Shown one piece after another: positions 31,754-39,848 of a stretch of DNA of 64,000 nucleotides. The notes beneath the pieces were generated by a model, which saw only the letters and a list, made by a program, of their open reading frames with translations, ran no database searches and was not told where the DNA came from. The stretch is taken from assembly GCA_046735115.1 (NCBI GenBank), contig JBKPSR010000101.1, forward strand, positions 3,173-67,172, read 5' to 3'. Each line of letters starts with the position of its first letter. Position 1 is the first letter of the stretch. The DNA is from JACVRW01 sp046735115 (GTDB lineage Bacteria; Actinomycetota; Thermoleophilia; Solirubrobacterales; Thermoleophilaceae). A program made the position numbers and the translations under genes.

Positions 31754-33829
31754 TCAGGCCTTCACGGCCTCCTTCTCCTGCTGCGCCTGTTGCACGACCT
31801 GTTGCGCCACGTGGCCCGGGACCTCCTCGTAGCGGGCCAGGTCCATCGAGTACTCGCCCTGTCCGCCGGTGATCGCCCGCAGGTCGGGCGCGTACTCGAG
31901 CATCTCCGCCATCGGCACCTCGGCCTTGATCTCGGTGACGTTCCCCTTCGGCTCCATCCCGAGCGGCCGGCCGCGCCTCGAGTTGAGGTCGCCGATCACG
32001 TCGCCCACGTACTCCTCGGGCACGGTGACCGTAACGATCATGATCGGCTCCATCAGCGTCGGCTGGGCCCTCTCCATCGCGTCCTTGAACGCCATCGAGC
32101 CGGCGACCTTGAACGCCATCTCGGACGAGTCGACGGAGTGGTGCTGGCCGTCGAAGAGAGTCACCTTGACGTCCTGGACGGGATAGCCGGCCACCGTCCC
32201 CGTGCGCATCGCCTCGCGGACGCCCTTTTCCACCGCCGGGATGAACCCGCCCGGGATCACGCCGCCCTTGATGGCGTTGACGAACTCAAGGCCCTCGCCG
32301 TCCGGCCCCGGCGCGATCTCGATGTGGCAGTCGGCGAACTGCCCGCGCCCGCCGGTCTGCTTCTTGTAGCGCGCGTGCGCCTTCGCCGAGCCCTTGATGG
32401 CCTCTCGGTAGGGGACGTGAGGTGCGTGCAGCTCCACCTCGGCGCCGAAGCGATCCTTCATCCGGTCGACGAGCACCTCCACGTGGATCTGCGTCAGCCC
32501 GGCGAGGATCTGCTCGCCGGTCTCCAAGTCGCGATGGAAGTCGATCGTCGGGTCCTCCTCCTGGAGGCGGCGGATCGCCTGGCCCATCTTCTCCTCGTCG
32601 CCCTTGGCCTTCGCCTCGATGGCGAACGCCATGACCGGCCGCGGCATCGGGGGGAGCCTCAGCGGGCACTCCATGTCCTTCGCGGCGAGCACGTCGCCGG
32701 CGTGCGTCTCCTTGAGCTTCGCGACGGCGCCGATGTCGCCCGGCCCGAACTCGTCGGCGTGCTCCGACTCCTTGCCCTGCGGAATGAGCAGCTGGCCGAT
32801 CCGCTCCTTCACGTGGGCCCGGCAGTTGTGCACCTGCGAGTCGTGCCCCAGCACGCCCTGGTACACGCGGAACAGGTTCACGCGGCCCGCGTACGGGTCG
32901 GCGAGCGTCTTGAACACGAACGCGACCATGTCCTTCGACTCGTCGGGCTCGAGGTCGACGCCGTCGAGGTCGATCGTGCCGCGCTTCGCGGGCGAGGGCA
33001 GGTCCTCCACGAGCGCGTCGAGCAGCCGGTTGATGCCGAGGTTGCGAGTGGCCGCTCCGCAGGTGACGGGGAACAGGTGGCCCTCCGTGACCCCCTGCTT
33101 GAGCGCGCTGACAGTCTCCTCGTGCGAGATCTCCTCACCCTCGAGGTAGCGCTCCATGAGCGCCTCGGAGACCTCGGCCACCTCGTCCATCAGCTTCTCG
33201 CGGTACTCCTGGGCCTGCGCGCGCAGCTCCTCCGGGATTTCGATCTCCTGGGAGTTCTCGCGACTCGCCCCGTCGTAGCGGTAGCCCTTCATGTCAATGA
33301 GGTCGATCACGCCCTGGAGCTCGTGCTCCTTGCCGATCGGGATCTCGGTGGCCACGACGTGCTGGCCGAACGCCTGCTTCAGCGAGTCGAGCGTGCGGAA
33401 GAAGTCGGCGCGCTCGCGGTCGAGCATGTTCACGAACAGGGTGCGGGCGAGGCCCAGCTCGGAGGCGCGCTCCCAGAGGCGGCTGGTGGTCACCTCGGCG
33501 CCCATTACGCCGTTCACGACGAAGACGGCGCCCTCAACGACGCGCAGCGCCGCGAGCGCGTCCGCTATGAAGCTCGGCTCGCCAGGTGTGTCGATCAGGT
33601 TGATCTTGCGGTCGTCCCAGCGGAACGAGGAGAGGCTCGCCGAGATCGACATCTCGCGCGCCTTCTCGTCGGACGCCGAGTCCGAGACCGTCGTTCCGTC
33701 AGCCACCGAGCCAAGGCGGTTGATGGCGCCCGCTTCGAACAGAAGTGCCTCGTTCACGGACGTCTTTCCGCTGCCCCGGTGGCCCACCAACGCCACGTTG
33801 CGGATCCTCTTCGGCGATTCGTGCGCCAT
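31754..33829 (-). CDS. EF-G-like GTPase (non-canonical FusA paralogue)
   Basis: This 691-residue protein has all five EF-G domains. G1 GHRGSGKT (16-23) replaces the usual GHIDAGKT, and G3 reads DTPGEPSF (80-87), so the catalytic His of DTPGH is Glu. G4 reads NMLD (134-137) in place of NKMD. Domain IV (HARYKKQTGGRGQFADCHIE) and domain V (RRGRPLGMEPKGNVTEIKAE) are well conserved. This pattern fits the EF-G-like/EF-G2 branch rather than the translocase. Family members are poorly characterised and may act in ribosome rescue or stress. ATG at 33829 has AAGGAG upstream. Confidence 0.88.
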   Translation of the reverse strand: MAHESPKRIRNVALVGHRGSGKTSVNEALLFEAGAINRLGSVADGTTVSDSASDEKAREMSISASLSSFRWDDRKINLIDTPGEPSFIADALAALRVVEGAVFVVNGVMGAEVTTSRLWERASELGLARTLFVNMLDRERADFFRTLDSLKQAFGQHVVATEIPIGKEHELQGVIDLIDMKGYRYDGASRENSQEIEIPEELRAQAQEYREKLMDEVAEVSEALMERYLEGEEISHEETVSALKQGVTEGHLFPVTCGAATRNLGINRLLDALVEDLPSPAKRGTIDLDGVDLEPDESKDMVAFVFKTLADPYAGRVNLFRVYQGVLGHDSQVHNCRAHVKERIGQLLIPQGKESEHADEFGPGDIGAVAKLKETHAGDVLAAKDMECPLRLPPMPRPVMAFAIEAKAKGDEEKMGQAIRRLQEEDPTIDFHRDLETGEQILAGLTQIHVEVLVDRMKDRFGAEVELHAPHVPYREAIKGSAKAHARYKKQTGGRGQFADCHIEIAPGPDGEGLEFVNAIKGGVIPGGFIPAVEKGVREAMRTGTVAGYPVQDVKVTLFDGQHHSVDSSEMAFKVAGSMAFKDAMERAQPTLMEPIMIVTVTVPEEYVGDVIGDLNSRRGRPLGMEPKGNVTEIKAEVPMAEMLEYAPDLRAITGGQGEYSMDLARYEEVPGHVAQQVVQQAQQEKEAVKA

Positions 33830-33910
33830 CCCACTCCTTCCCTCGAGGTGCGAGGGGCCAGCCTACTCAGGAAAGCAGGGCTGCGCAGCGTGCACCGCCC
33901 GCTGCTTGCC

Positions 33911-34252
33911 TCACTGCAGCGCCGCCTCCAGCGACTCGTGGACGGGCGCGGCGGTGTGCACCTCGGTCAGCTCGATCACGCGCCGGAGAGGCGACTCCGG
34001 CGGCATGACGAGCCGCAGCTGCTGGCGGCGGCGTGCGAGCCGGCGTGAGACGTCGAACAGCACCTCGATGGCGGCTGAGTCGAGATAGCGGGTGCCCGTG
34101 ATGTCGAGAACCAGCACGAGCGCGTCGTTCGGCGTAGACGCAAGCAGCTGGTCGCGGACGTACTCGGCGTTCGACATGTCCACCTCGCCGCTCAGATGGG
34201 CCACCACGTGGCCGCCGCGGCGCTCGAGCACGATCTCCGCCGGGGCGCTCAC
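33911..34252 (-). CDS. STAS-domain anti-anti-sigma factor
   Basis: This is a 113-residue SpoIIAA/RsbV-like protein. VVAHLSGEVDMSNAEYVRDQ forms the N-terminal strands, and the phosphorylatable Ser is S59 in RYLDSAAIEVL. Phosphorylation by a HATPase anti-sigma kinase and dephosphorylation by a PP2C phosphatase switch its partner. Both those activities are encoded in the gene immediately upstream, whose stop overlaps this GTG (GTGA). The pair is therefore a compact partner-switching module, and whiG beyond it is a possible target. Confidence 0.88.
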   Translation of the reverse strand: MSAPAEIVLERRGGHVVAHLSGEVDMSNAEYVRDQLLASTPNDALVLVLDITGTRYLDSAAIEVLFDVSRRLARRRQQLRLVMPPESPLRRVIELTEVHTAAPVHESLEAALQ

Positions 34253-36591
34253 GCGGCGCGATCCTCGCTGATGCGCCTCCTCATGCGGATCAGCGTTCCG
34301 GCGTCGTGGCGCTCGACGGCCACCTCGTCCATGAGGTTCTCGATGATGCTGAGGCCGCGGCCGCGGTCCTCGCCGCGCTTCTCGCGCCAGCTGCCCGAGT
34401 CGCGCACGGTCGCGGTGAGCTCGCCCTCCTCGAACGACACCTCGACCTCGTAGGTCGCGTCGCCGGGCCCGTATGCGTGCTCGATTGCGTTGCCGGCCGC
34501 CTCGCAGATCGTGAGCGTGATCTCGTACCGCTCCACCTCGGTCGCGCCGGTCGCGTGGAGGAAGCGGGCGAGCCGCCGCCGCAGCTGGGCGAGCGAGCCG
34601 GGCTCCGCCGGCAGCGTCAGGTTCACCTGCGACTCCGCCGTCGGAAGCGGCCGCACCGCCAGCAGAGCGACGTCGTCCCCGGGCTCGGCCTCGCCCAGCA
34701 CTCCCTTCAGGATGCGCTCGCACAGGCCGTTCAGGTCGTCGCCGGCCACCCCGGCGACTTCCGCGAGCTGGTCGAGCCGTTCGTTCAGCGGCGTGTCGCG
34801 GCGCTCCACGAGCCCGTCCGTGTAGAGCAGAAGCGATGCGCCCGGCGGGAGGACGGCGGTCGACTCGCGGAAGACGGCGAGGTCGGCGGCTCCGATCGGC
34901 ACCGAGCGGCCGCCTTCGAGGAACCGCGACCCATCGGGCGCGATCACGAGCGGCGGCGGATGGCCGGCGGCGCTGAACGACACCTCGCCCGTCTCCCGGT
35001 TGAGCACGAGGTAGAGCACCGTCGCCATGACCTGCTCGACGCCGCTCATCACGAGCCGGTTGATCCGAGCCACCACCTCCGCCGGCGAGGCCTCGACCAT
35101 CCCGTATGCGCGGAAGGCGTTCCGTAACTGGCCCATCGAGGCGGCGGCGCGCAGCCCGTGCCCGGCCACGTCGCCCACCACGAGCGCCACCCGGCCGTCG
35201 GGGCGCTCGAGCACGTCGTACCAGTCGCCCCCGATAGCCGCGCCGCGGGCACCGGGCAGGTAGCGCGCCGCCATCGCGACGCCCTCGATCGGCGGCAGCC
35301 GCTCTGGCAGCAGGCTGCGCTGGAGCGTCTCGGCGATCCTGTGCTCGCGCTGATAGACCTCGAGCAGGCGCGCCTCCATCGTCTTGCGGTCGTGGATGTC
35401 GATGGCGGCCCCCACGTAGCCCACGAACTCGCCACCGACGTAGCGCGGCACGCCGCGGTCGTCGATCCAGCGGTACTCGCCGGAGTGGTGGTGGAGCCGG
35501 TACTCGCCCTGCCAGGGCCGGCGCTCCGCGAGCGCATCGGCCCAGGTGGAGAGCACGAGATCCACCTCTTGCGGGTGCACGCCGAGCGCCCAGCTCGCGC
35601 CCATCTCCTCCTGGAAGGTCGTCCCGGTGAAGCGGAGCCAGCCCTGGTTGACGAAGGTGATGAGCCCGTCGATGCCGGTCGTCCACATCATCGCCGGCGC
35701 CGTGTCGGCGAGCTCGCGGAAGCTCGCCTCCGACTCGCGTAGCGCCTGCTCCATCGCGCGCCGCTCGTGGATGTCCGTCGCGGTGCCCACGTAGCCCACG
35801 AACTCGCCACCCGAGTAACGCGGGGTGCCGAGCTCGAGCACCCAGCGGTAGTCGCCGGACGCGGCGTGGCGCAGCCGGTACTCGCAGCGGAACTCCTCGT
35901 GGCGGCTGGACGCGTCCTCCCAGAGCGCCTGTGCCCCCTCGCGGTCCTCCGGATGGGCGGTCGCCGCGAATGTCACGCCGACGCCGGTCGTGGCGCCCGT
36001 GTAGCGCTGCCAGGCCTTGTTGACGAACGTCATGTCGCCCTCGGCGTCGGTCATCCACATGAGCGCGGGCGTGGTGTCGGCCAGCTCGCGGAACTGGGCC
36101 TCGCTGTCGACCACGAGGTCCTCGTGGCGCGCTCGGTCGATGGCGGCGCCGAGCACGCCGGCGAGACCGTGGAGGAAGACCGACTCGTCCTCGGCGAGCC
36201 GCCGCTCGCGGCGGCTGAAGACCTCGAGCCAGCCGAACTCGCGGCCGCGGACCTGGATCGGCACCGCGTACCTGCTCTCGGCCTCAAGATCCTGGATCAG
36301 CGGAGCGGGCCAGCTCCCCTCGATCCGGTGTATCGGCAGCACGCCTCCGAGCACCCCGTCCGGCAGGCCGACGCCTGCGCGAGCGAGCATGCCCTCCCCG
36401 TCGCCCGTCAGCTCGAGCACAGCGACGTGGTCGACCCCGAGCTCGCCCGCGGCCGCCTCGGCGGCGGCCTGGACCAGCTGGTCCGGCTCGGTGCCCTCGA
36501 GCGCGCGCCGGGCGAGCTCGGCCAGTGCCGCCTGCCGGCTGGCGGCGGCCCGCAGCTCTTCTCCCTGGACGTGCGAGCGGCGGCGGAGCAT
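34249..36591 (-). CDS. GAF-PAS-PAS-SpoIIE phosphatase-HATPase fusion
   Basis: This is a 780-residue multidomain regulator. A GAF domain (about 15-155) precedes two PAS domains (about 165-285 and 290-410, each with a PAC segment such as GGEFVGYVGTATDIHERR). Next is a PP2C/SpoIIE phosphatase (about 425-635, GGDWYDVL, VGDVAGHG, LLYTDGLVERRD, PGDDVALL). An RsbW-like HATPase (about 650-775, N-box EAAGNAIEHAYG, G-box RGRGLSIIENL) ends it. It thus carries both the phosphatase and the kinase side of a partner switch. It is coupled to a STAS protein gene, and the whiG sigma gene lies 16 nt upstream. Confidence 0.9.
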   Translation of the reverse strand: MLRRRSHVQGEELRAAASRQAALAELARRALEGTEPDQLVQAAAEAAAGELGVDHVAVLELTGDGEGMLARAGVGLPDGVLGGVLPIHRIEGSWPAPLIQDLEAESRYAVPIQVRGREFGWLEVFSRRERRLAEDESVFLHGLAGVLGAAIDRARHEDLVVDSEAQFRELADTTPALMWMTDAEGDMTFVNKAWQRYTGATTGVGVTFAATAHPEDREGAQALWEDASSRHEEFRCEYRLRHAASGDYRWVLELGTPRYSGGEFVGYVGTATDIHERRAMEQALRESEASFRELADTAPAMMWTTGIDGLITFVNQGWLRFTGTTFQEEMGASWALGVHPQEVDLVLSTWADALAERRPWQGEYRLHHHSGEYRWIDDRGVPRYVGGEFVGYVGAAIDIHDRKTMEARLLEVYQREHRIAETLQRSLLPERLPPIEGVAMAARYLPGARGAAIGGDWYDVLERPDGRVALVVGDVAGHGLRAAASMGQLRNAFRAYGMVEASPAEVVARINRLVMSGVEQVMATVLYLVLNRETGEVSFSAAGHPPPLVIAPDGSRFLEGGRSVPIGAADLAVFRESTAVLPPGASLLLYTDGLVERRDTPLNERLDQLAEVAGVAGDDLNGLCERILKGVLGEAEPGDDVALLAVRPLPTAESQVNLTLPAEPGSLAQLRRRLARFLHATGATEVERYEITLTICEAAGNAIEHAYGPGDATYEVEVSFEEGELTATVRDSGSWREKRGEDRGRGLSIIENLMDEVAVERHDAGTLIRMRRRISEDRAA

Positions 36592-36606
36592 CCTGCCCGG
36601 GCGCCG

Positions 36607-37398
36607 CTAGTCGGCTTCGCCGATGGGATCGCCCTGGAGGCGCGACTTCAGCCTCAGGACGGCCTTCGTGTGAAGCTGCGAGACGCGCGACTCGGTGACC
36701 CCGAGCACCTCGCCGATCTCCCTGAGCGTCAGGTTCTCGTAGTAGTAGAGGGCCACGACCAGCTTCTCGCGCTCCGGCAGCCGCGCGATGGCGTCGGCCA
36801 GCCGGTCCTTCATTTCGGTCGTGTCCATCTCCGTGGCGGGGTCGAGCGCCTGGGGATCCTGGATCGTGTCCAGCAGGGAGACCTGGTCGCCGGAGGCGTC
36901 GGAGACGGTCCAGAGCTCGTCGAGCGCGACCACTGACGAGTTGGAGATGCGGACGAGCGACTCCTGGAACTCCTCGACGGATACGTCCAGGACGTCGGCC
37001 ATCTCCTGGTCGGTGGGCGCCCGGTGCAGCTCGTGCTCGAGCTTGGCGTTCGCGCGCTCGATCTCGCGCGCCTTGGTGCGCACGGAGCGCGGGACCCAGT
37101 CGAGCGAGCGCAGCTCGTCGATGATTGAGCCCTTGATGCGGGTGATCGCGAAGGTCTCGAACTTGATCTCGCGCTCGGGCTCGAAGCGCTCGATCGCCGA
37201 GATCAGGCCGAGCAGCCCATAGGAGATCAGGTCCGCCTCCTCGACGTGCGAGGGCAAACCGCTGGACATCCGGCCCGCTACGTACTTGACGAGCGGCGCG
37301 TAGGCGAGCACAAGTCGCTCACGGGCCTTCTCGTCCCGATCGTCCTTGTAGCGGCGCCAGAGGTCCCTTAGCTCAATCGCCTTGAGGTTCGTCTCCAT
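36607..37398 (-). CDS. whiG: WhiG/FliA-type sigma factor
   Basis: This is a 263-residue sigma-28 group factor. Region 2 has YAPLVKYVAGRMSSGLPSHV and LISYGLLGLISAIERFEPER. Region 3 begins RSVRTKAREIERANAKLEHE, and region 4 has LPEREKLVVALYYYENLTLR with the helix EIGEVLGVTESRVSQLHTKA. Extended WhiG-type N-terminal and region 3 segments distinguish it from SigB-type factors. In Streptomyces WhiG directs sporulation; in non-sporulating lineages it often drives motility genes. Its neighbours suggest control by the partner-switching proteins downstream (inference). It follows xerC by 12 nt. Confidence 0.92.
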   Translation of the reverse strand: METNLKAIELRDLWRRYKDDRDEKARERLVLAYAPLVKYVAGRMSSGLPSHVEEADLISYGLLGLISAIERFEPEREIKFETFAITRIKGSIIDELRSLDWVPRSVRTKAREIERANAKLEHELHRAPTDQEMADVLDVSVEEFQESLVRISNSSVVALDELWTVSDASGDQVSLLDTIQDPQALDPATEMDTTEMKDRLADAIARLPEREKLVVALYYYENLTLREIGEVLGVTESRVSQLHTKAVLRLKSRLQGDPIGEAD

Positions 37399-37410
37399 AC
37401 GAGTGGTCGT

Positions 37411-38316
37411 TCACGCGCGTGGGTGAGAGCGCGCGTACGCCTTCTTGAGGCGTTTCGACTCTACCCGAGTGTATGTCTGGGTCGTGCTGATGCTGGAGTG
37501 TCCCAAGAGCTCCTGGATCGTGCGAAGGTCCGCCCCGCCCTCGAGCAGATGGGTGGCGAAGGAATGGCGCAGGGTATGTGGTGAGACGCCCGCGCGGCGC
37601 ATCTGCAGCCGCAGCCGCCTCCTGATGTCCGAGGTCGACAGCCGCCGACCCGTCTTCGACAGGAAGAGCGCCTCGCTCTCCCCCGTGTCGAGCGCGGTGC
37701 GGCCGCGCGCGAGGTAGCGCTCGAGCGCGCGCCAGGCGTGCTCTCCTACGGGAACGACGCGGGTGCGACCGCCCTTTCCCTCCACGCGAACCTCCTCGGC
37801 ATCCGCGTCCAGGTTCTTGACGTCCAGGTTCACGAGCTCCTCGGCGCGGAGCCCGGCGGCGTAGGCCAGCTCGAGCAGCGCGCGGTCGCGCAGGTCGAGC
37901 GGGGTCGAGCCGGGGATGCGCTCCAGGAGCTCCGCAACCTCATCCGGCTTCAGCACCTTGGGCAGGTAGGCGTCCTTCTTGGGGCTCGACACGAGCTCGG
38001 CGGGGTTCGCCTGCAACTCGCCGCGCTCGACGAGGTGGCGGTAGAAGGTGCGGATGGCGGCGAGCTTGCGAGCGACGGTGGACTTCATGGCGCCCCGCTC
38101 CGAGACCACGCCGGCGAAGTGTCGTAGCTCCCGGTAGGTCAGGTCATGCGGCTGGAGCTCGCGCGAGGACGCCCACTCGGCCAGCTGGGCCAGGTCCACC
38201 CCGTAGGCGCGGCGCGTCTTCTCGCCCATGCCCCGGGAGAGCTGCCAGTCGTCGAAGCGGGCGAGCGTGTCGCCCCAGCTAGCCTCGACCGGAGTGGGTG
38301 TCTTCTTCGTCAACAC
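37411..38316 (-). CDS. xerC: Tyrosine recombinase XerC/XerD
   Basis: This is a 301-residue site-specific recombinase. The SAM-like N-terminal domain (15-105) is followed by the catalytic domain with the complete set R157 (AGLRAEEL), K181 (GKGGRTR), H247 and R250 (HTLRHSFATHLLE), H273 (LGHSS) and nucleophile Y282 (TQTYTRV). It is of normal Xer length and lies in the conserved whiG/dprA neighbourhood type, so the role is chromosome-dimer resolution at dif rather than phage integration. The start at 38316 overlaps a divergent gene by about 23 nt; a slightly later start is possible. The name xerC over xerD is by convention. Confidence 0.9.
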   Translation of the reverse strand: MLTKKTPTPVEASWGDTLARFDDWQLSRGMGEKTRRAYGVDLAQLAEWASSRELQPHDLTYRELRHFAGVVSERGAMKSTVARKLAAIRTFYRHLVERGELQANPAELVSSPKKDAYLPKVLKPDEVAELLERIPGSTPLDLRDRALLELAYAAGLRAEELVNLDVKNLDADAEEVRVEGKGGRTRVVPVGEHAWRALERYLARGRTALDTGESEALFLSKTGRRLSTSDIRRRLRLQMRRAGVSPHTLRHSFATHLLEGGADLRTIQELLGHSSISTTQTYTRVESKRLKKAYARSHPRA

Positions 38317-38566
38317 GGAGGACGGGCGGGTTGCGACGCGGACTCAGCTCGTCGAGGCCGGGCTGGCCGACGACCAGGAGCAGCCCGTCCGGCCCTGGCA
38401 CCCGATCCAGGGCCCGAGGGACGCCTCGACCATGTGGTACACGGTGCTGCGAAAGCGCGAGCGCGGCATCTTCATCGGCACCCTCTGCATTCGACATACG
38501 GAGCGCCGGAACCTGCTTGCGGAGCAGGGCTGGGAGGAGATCCCCGTCGAAGAAATCCGCGTCTAA
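38294..38566 (+). CDS. Hypothetical protein, 90 aa
   Basis: From GTG 38294 (CCGGA just upstream) the frame reads VGVFFVNTEDGRVATRTQLV, WHPIQGPRDASTMWYTVLRK and ERGIFIGTLCIRHTERRNLL to a stop at 38566. Aromatic and hydrophobic spacing looks like a real small fold and unlike a shadow of the opposite strand. Most of it lies beyond the start of xerC. No family is recognised. A block of three REP-like repeats starts 4 nt after its stop. Confidence 0.52.
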   Translation: MGVFFVNTEDGRVATRTQLVEAGLADDQEQPVRPWHPIQGPRDASTMWYTVLRKRERGIFIGTLCIRHTERRNLLAEQGWEEIPVEEIRV

Positions 38567-38569
38567 AGA

Positions 38570-38702
38570 CATCGCTCCGCGCCGGGCACCGCCCGGCGCC
38601 TCGCGCACTACGGGCATCGCTCCGCGCCGGGCACCGCCCGGCGCCTCGCGCACTACGGGCATCGCTCCGCGCCGGGCACCTTCCGGCGCCTCGCGCACTA
38701 CG
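38570..38702. repeat. Three tandem 45-bp REP-like repeats
   Basis: Units start at 38570, 38615 and 38660. Each is about CATCGCTCCGCGCCGGGCAC followed by CGCCCGGCGCCTCGCGCACT and ACGGG. The core GCCGGGC-ACC-GCCCGGC is a perfect hairpin; the third unit has TT for GC in the loop side. The last unit runs into the stop codon of the L,D-transpeptidase gene. Located between convergent genes, they probably serve as transcription terminators. A diverged fourth copy sits at 39806. Confidence 0.88.
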
Positions 38703-39732
38703 CGATGTAGATCGGGGCTCCGACCGGAACCTGGTCGTAGAGCTCGATCACATCGGGGATCGACATCCGGATGCAGCCGTGCGAGGCGGCGTGGCCCAGC
38801 GAGTAGGTCTCGTCGGTGCCGTGGATGCCCGCGCCGTTGAAGATCCCGAGCCAGCGCGCCTTCAGCGGGTTCTCGGGCGTGCCGCCCGGCACGACCGTGC
38901 CGGCGAGCGAGCCCGCCCACGCGCTGTTCGGGACCGACCAGGCCGGGTTGATCGCCTTGTTCTGGATGTGGTAAAGCCCGGCCGGGGTGTCGAAGCCCAC
39001 CGCGCCGACCGCCACGGTGTACGCCTTCTGGAGCTTCAACCGCTTGTAGAGCAGCAGCTTGAAGTTGTTGCGGTCGGCCACGAGGACGACGGGATACTTG
39101 TCCGCGAGCTGCGCCTGGGTGACCTTCGGCTTCAGCACCCGCACCGGCGCCCTTACGATCCGGTCCTCGCCCGGCACGGTCAGCGACTGGGCGATCTTCT
39201 GCTCGAGCGCGGCGGCCCTGACCTTCCGCCCCTTCTGCTCCTTCACCGTCTCGAGTGACGGGAAGCTGACCTCGGCATCGCGGGCCGGCCTGTCCAACTT
39301 GGCGCGGACGCGCTTCACGAGGTCGCGCACCGCGCTCTCCGAGTAGTGGACGCGCGCCGGTACCTGAGCGTCCTCCTCGCCTCCGGTGATGTCGCGGGCG
39401 ACGCGGCTCAAGATGCTGCCGTCACGGCTCACGGCATGCGCCTCGTCGACCATCCCGCCTACGTCGGCCTGCACGCCGGCGTCGTGAGCCGAGAGGGTGA
39501 AGCGGGTCGGGCCCCGGCGCACGGTGATCGGCTTCTCGAGCGGCTCCTGCAGCTCGCGCTGGACTAGCCGGCGGGCCTCGGCCGTGGTCATCCCGCCCAC
39601 GTCCACGCCCGCGATCGTCACGCCGTTGGCGATCAGGTCGTCGCGCGAGCTGTCGTAGGCAAATGCGGCGACCGCGCCCCCGATCAGGACAAGGAGGAGG
39701 ACGGCCACGAGGATGAACCAGCGGTGCCTCAT
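38698..39732 (-). CDS. L,D-transpeptidase (YkuD) with membrane anchor
   Basis: The protein has 344 residues. An N-terminal signal anchor (WFILVAVLLLVLIGGAVAAF, about 4-24) leads into a peptidoglycan-binding-like domain (about 40-200). The YkuD catalytic domain carries GIHGTDETYSLGHAASHGCI, giving H318 and nucleophile C320 (SHGCIRM). It forms 3-3 cross-links or attaches groups to peptidoglycan outside the membrane. ATG at 39732 is used because the hydrophobic anchor follows directly; the extra residues of a longer frame are Arg-rich. Both ends of the gene are flanked by REP-like repeats. Confidence 0.88.
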   Translation of the reverse strand: MRHRWFILVAVLLLVLIGGAVAAFAYDSSRDDLIANGVTIAGVDVGGMTTAEARRLVQRELQEPLEKPITVRRGPTRFTLSAHDAGVQADVGGMVDEAHAVSRDGSILSRVARDITGGEEDAQVPARVHYSESAVRDLVKRVRAKLDRPARDAEVSFPSLETVKEQKGRKVRAAALEQKIAQSLTVPGEDRIVRAPVRVLKPKVTQAQLADKYPVVLVADRNNFKLLLYKRLKLQKAYTVAVGAVGFDTPAGLYHIQNKAINPAWSVPNSAWAGSLAGTVVPGGTPENPLKARWLGIFNGAGIHGTDETYSLGHAASHGCIRMSIPDVIELYDQVPVGAPIYIA

Positions 39733-39805
39733 GGGGGATGAGCGCTCAGGGTACCTATGGACCCGGCGTGCGACGGCGGTTGACAGCCGGATTGCGCTGG
39801 AACGG

Positions 39806-39848
39806 CATCGCGGTGCACCGCGCACCGCCCGGTGCGTTGCGCAACTAC
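39806..39848. repeat. Diverged fourth copy of the REP-like repeat
   Basis: CATCGCGGTGCACCGCGCAC followed by CGCCCGGTGCGTTGCGCAAC and TAC matches the 45-bp unit at 38570 in layout. Like that block it lies directly behind the stop codon of a minus-strand gene (stop at 39845-39847). Both positions suggest a repeat that also acts as a terminator. Confidence 0.65.

Noticed and set aside
30953..34048. Open frame of over 1000 codons on the plus strand across the EF-G paralogue region
   Set aside because: It is antisense to fusA-like, zinc-ribbon and RNase H genes with clear families; composition is Arg/His/Leu/Gly-rich as expected for a shadow in GC-rich DNA.
36607..37398. SigB-type stress sigma factor
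   Set aside because: Size and the VTESRVSQLHTKA region-4 helix with the long region 3 fit WhiG/FliA better than SigB/SigF.
38570..38702. CRISPR array
   Set aside because: The three units are contiguous tandem repeats without unique spacers, and no cas genes are in the window.
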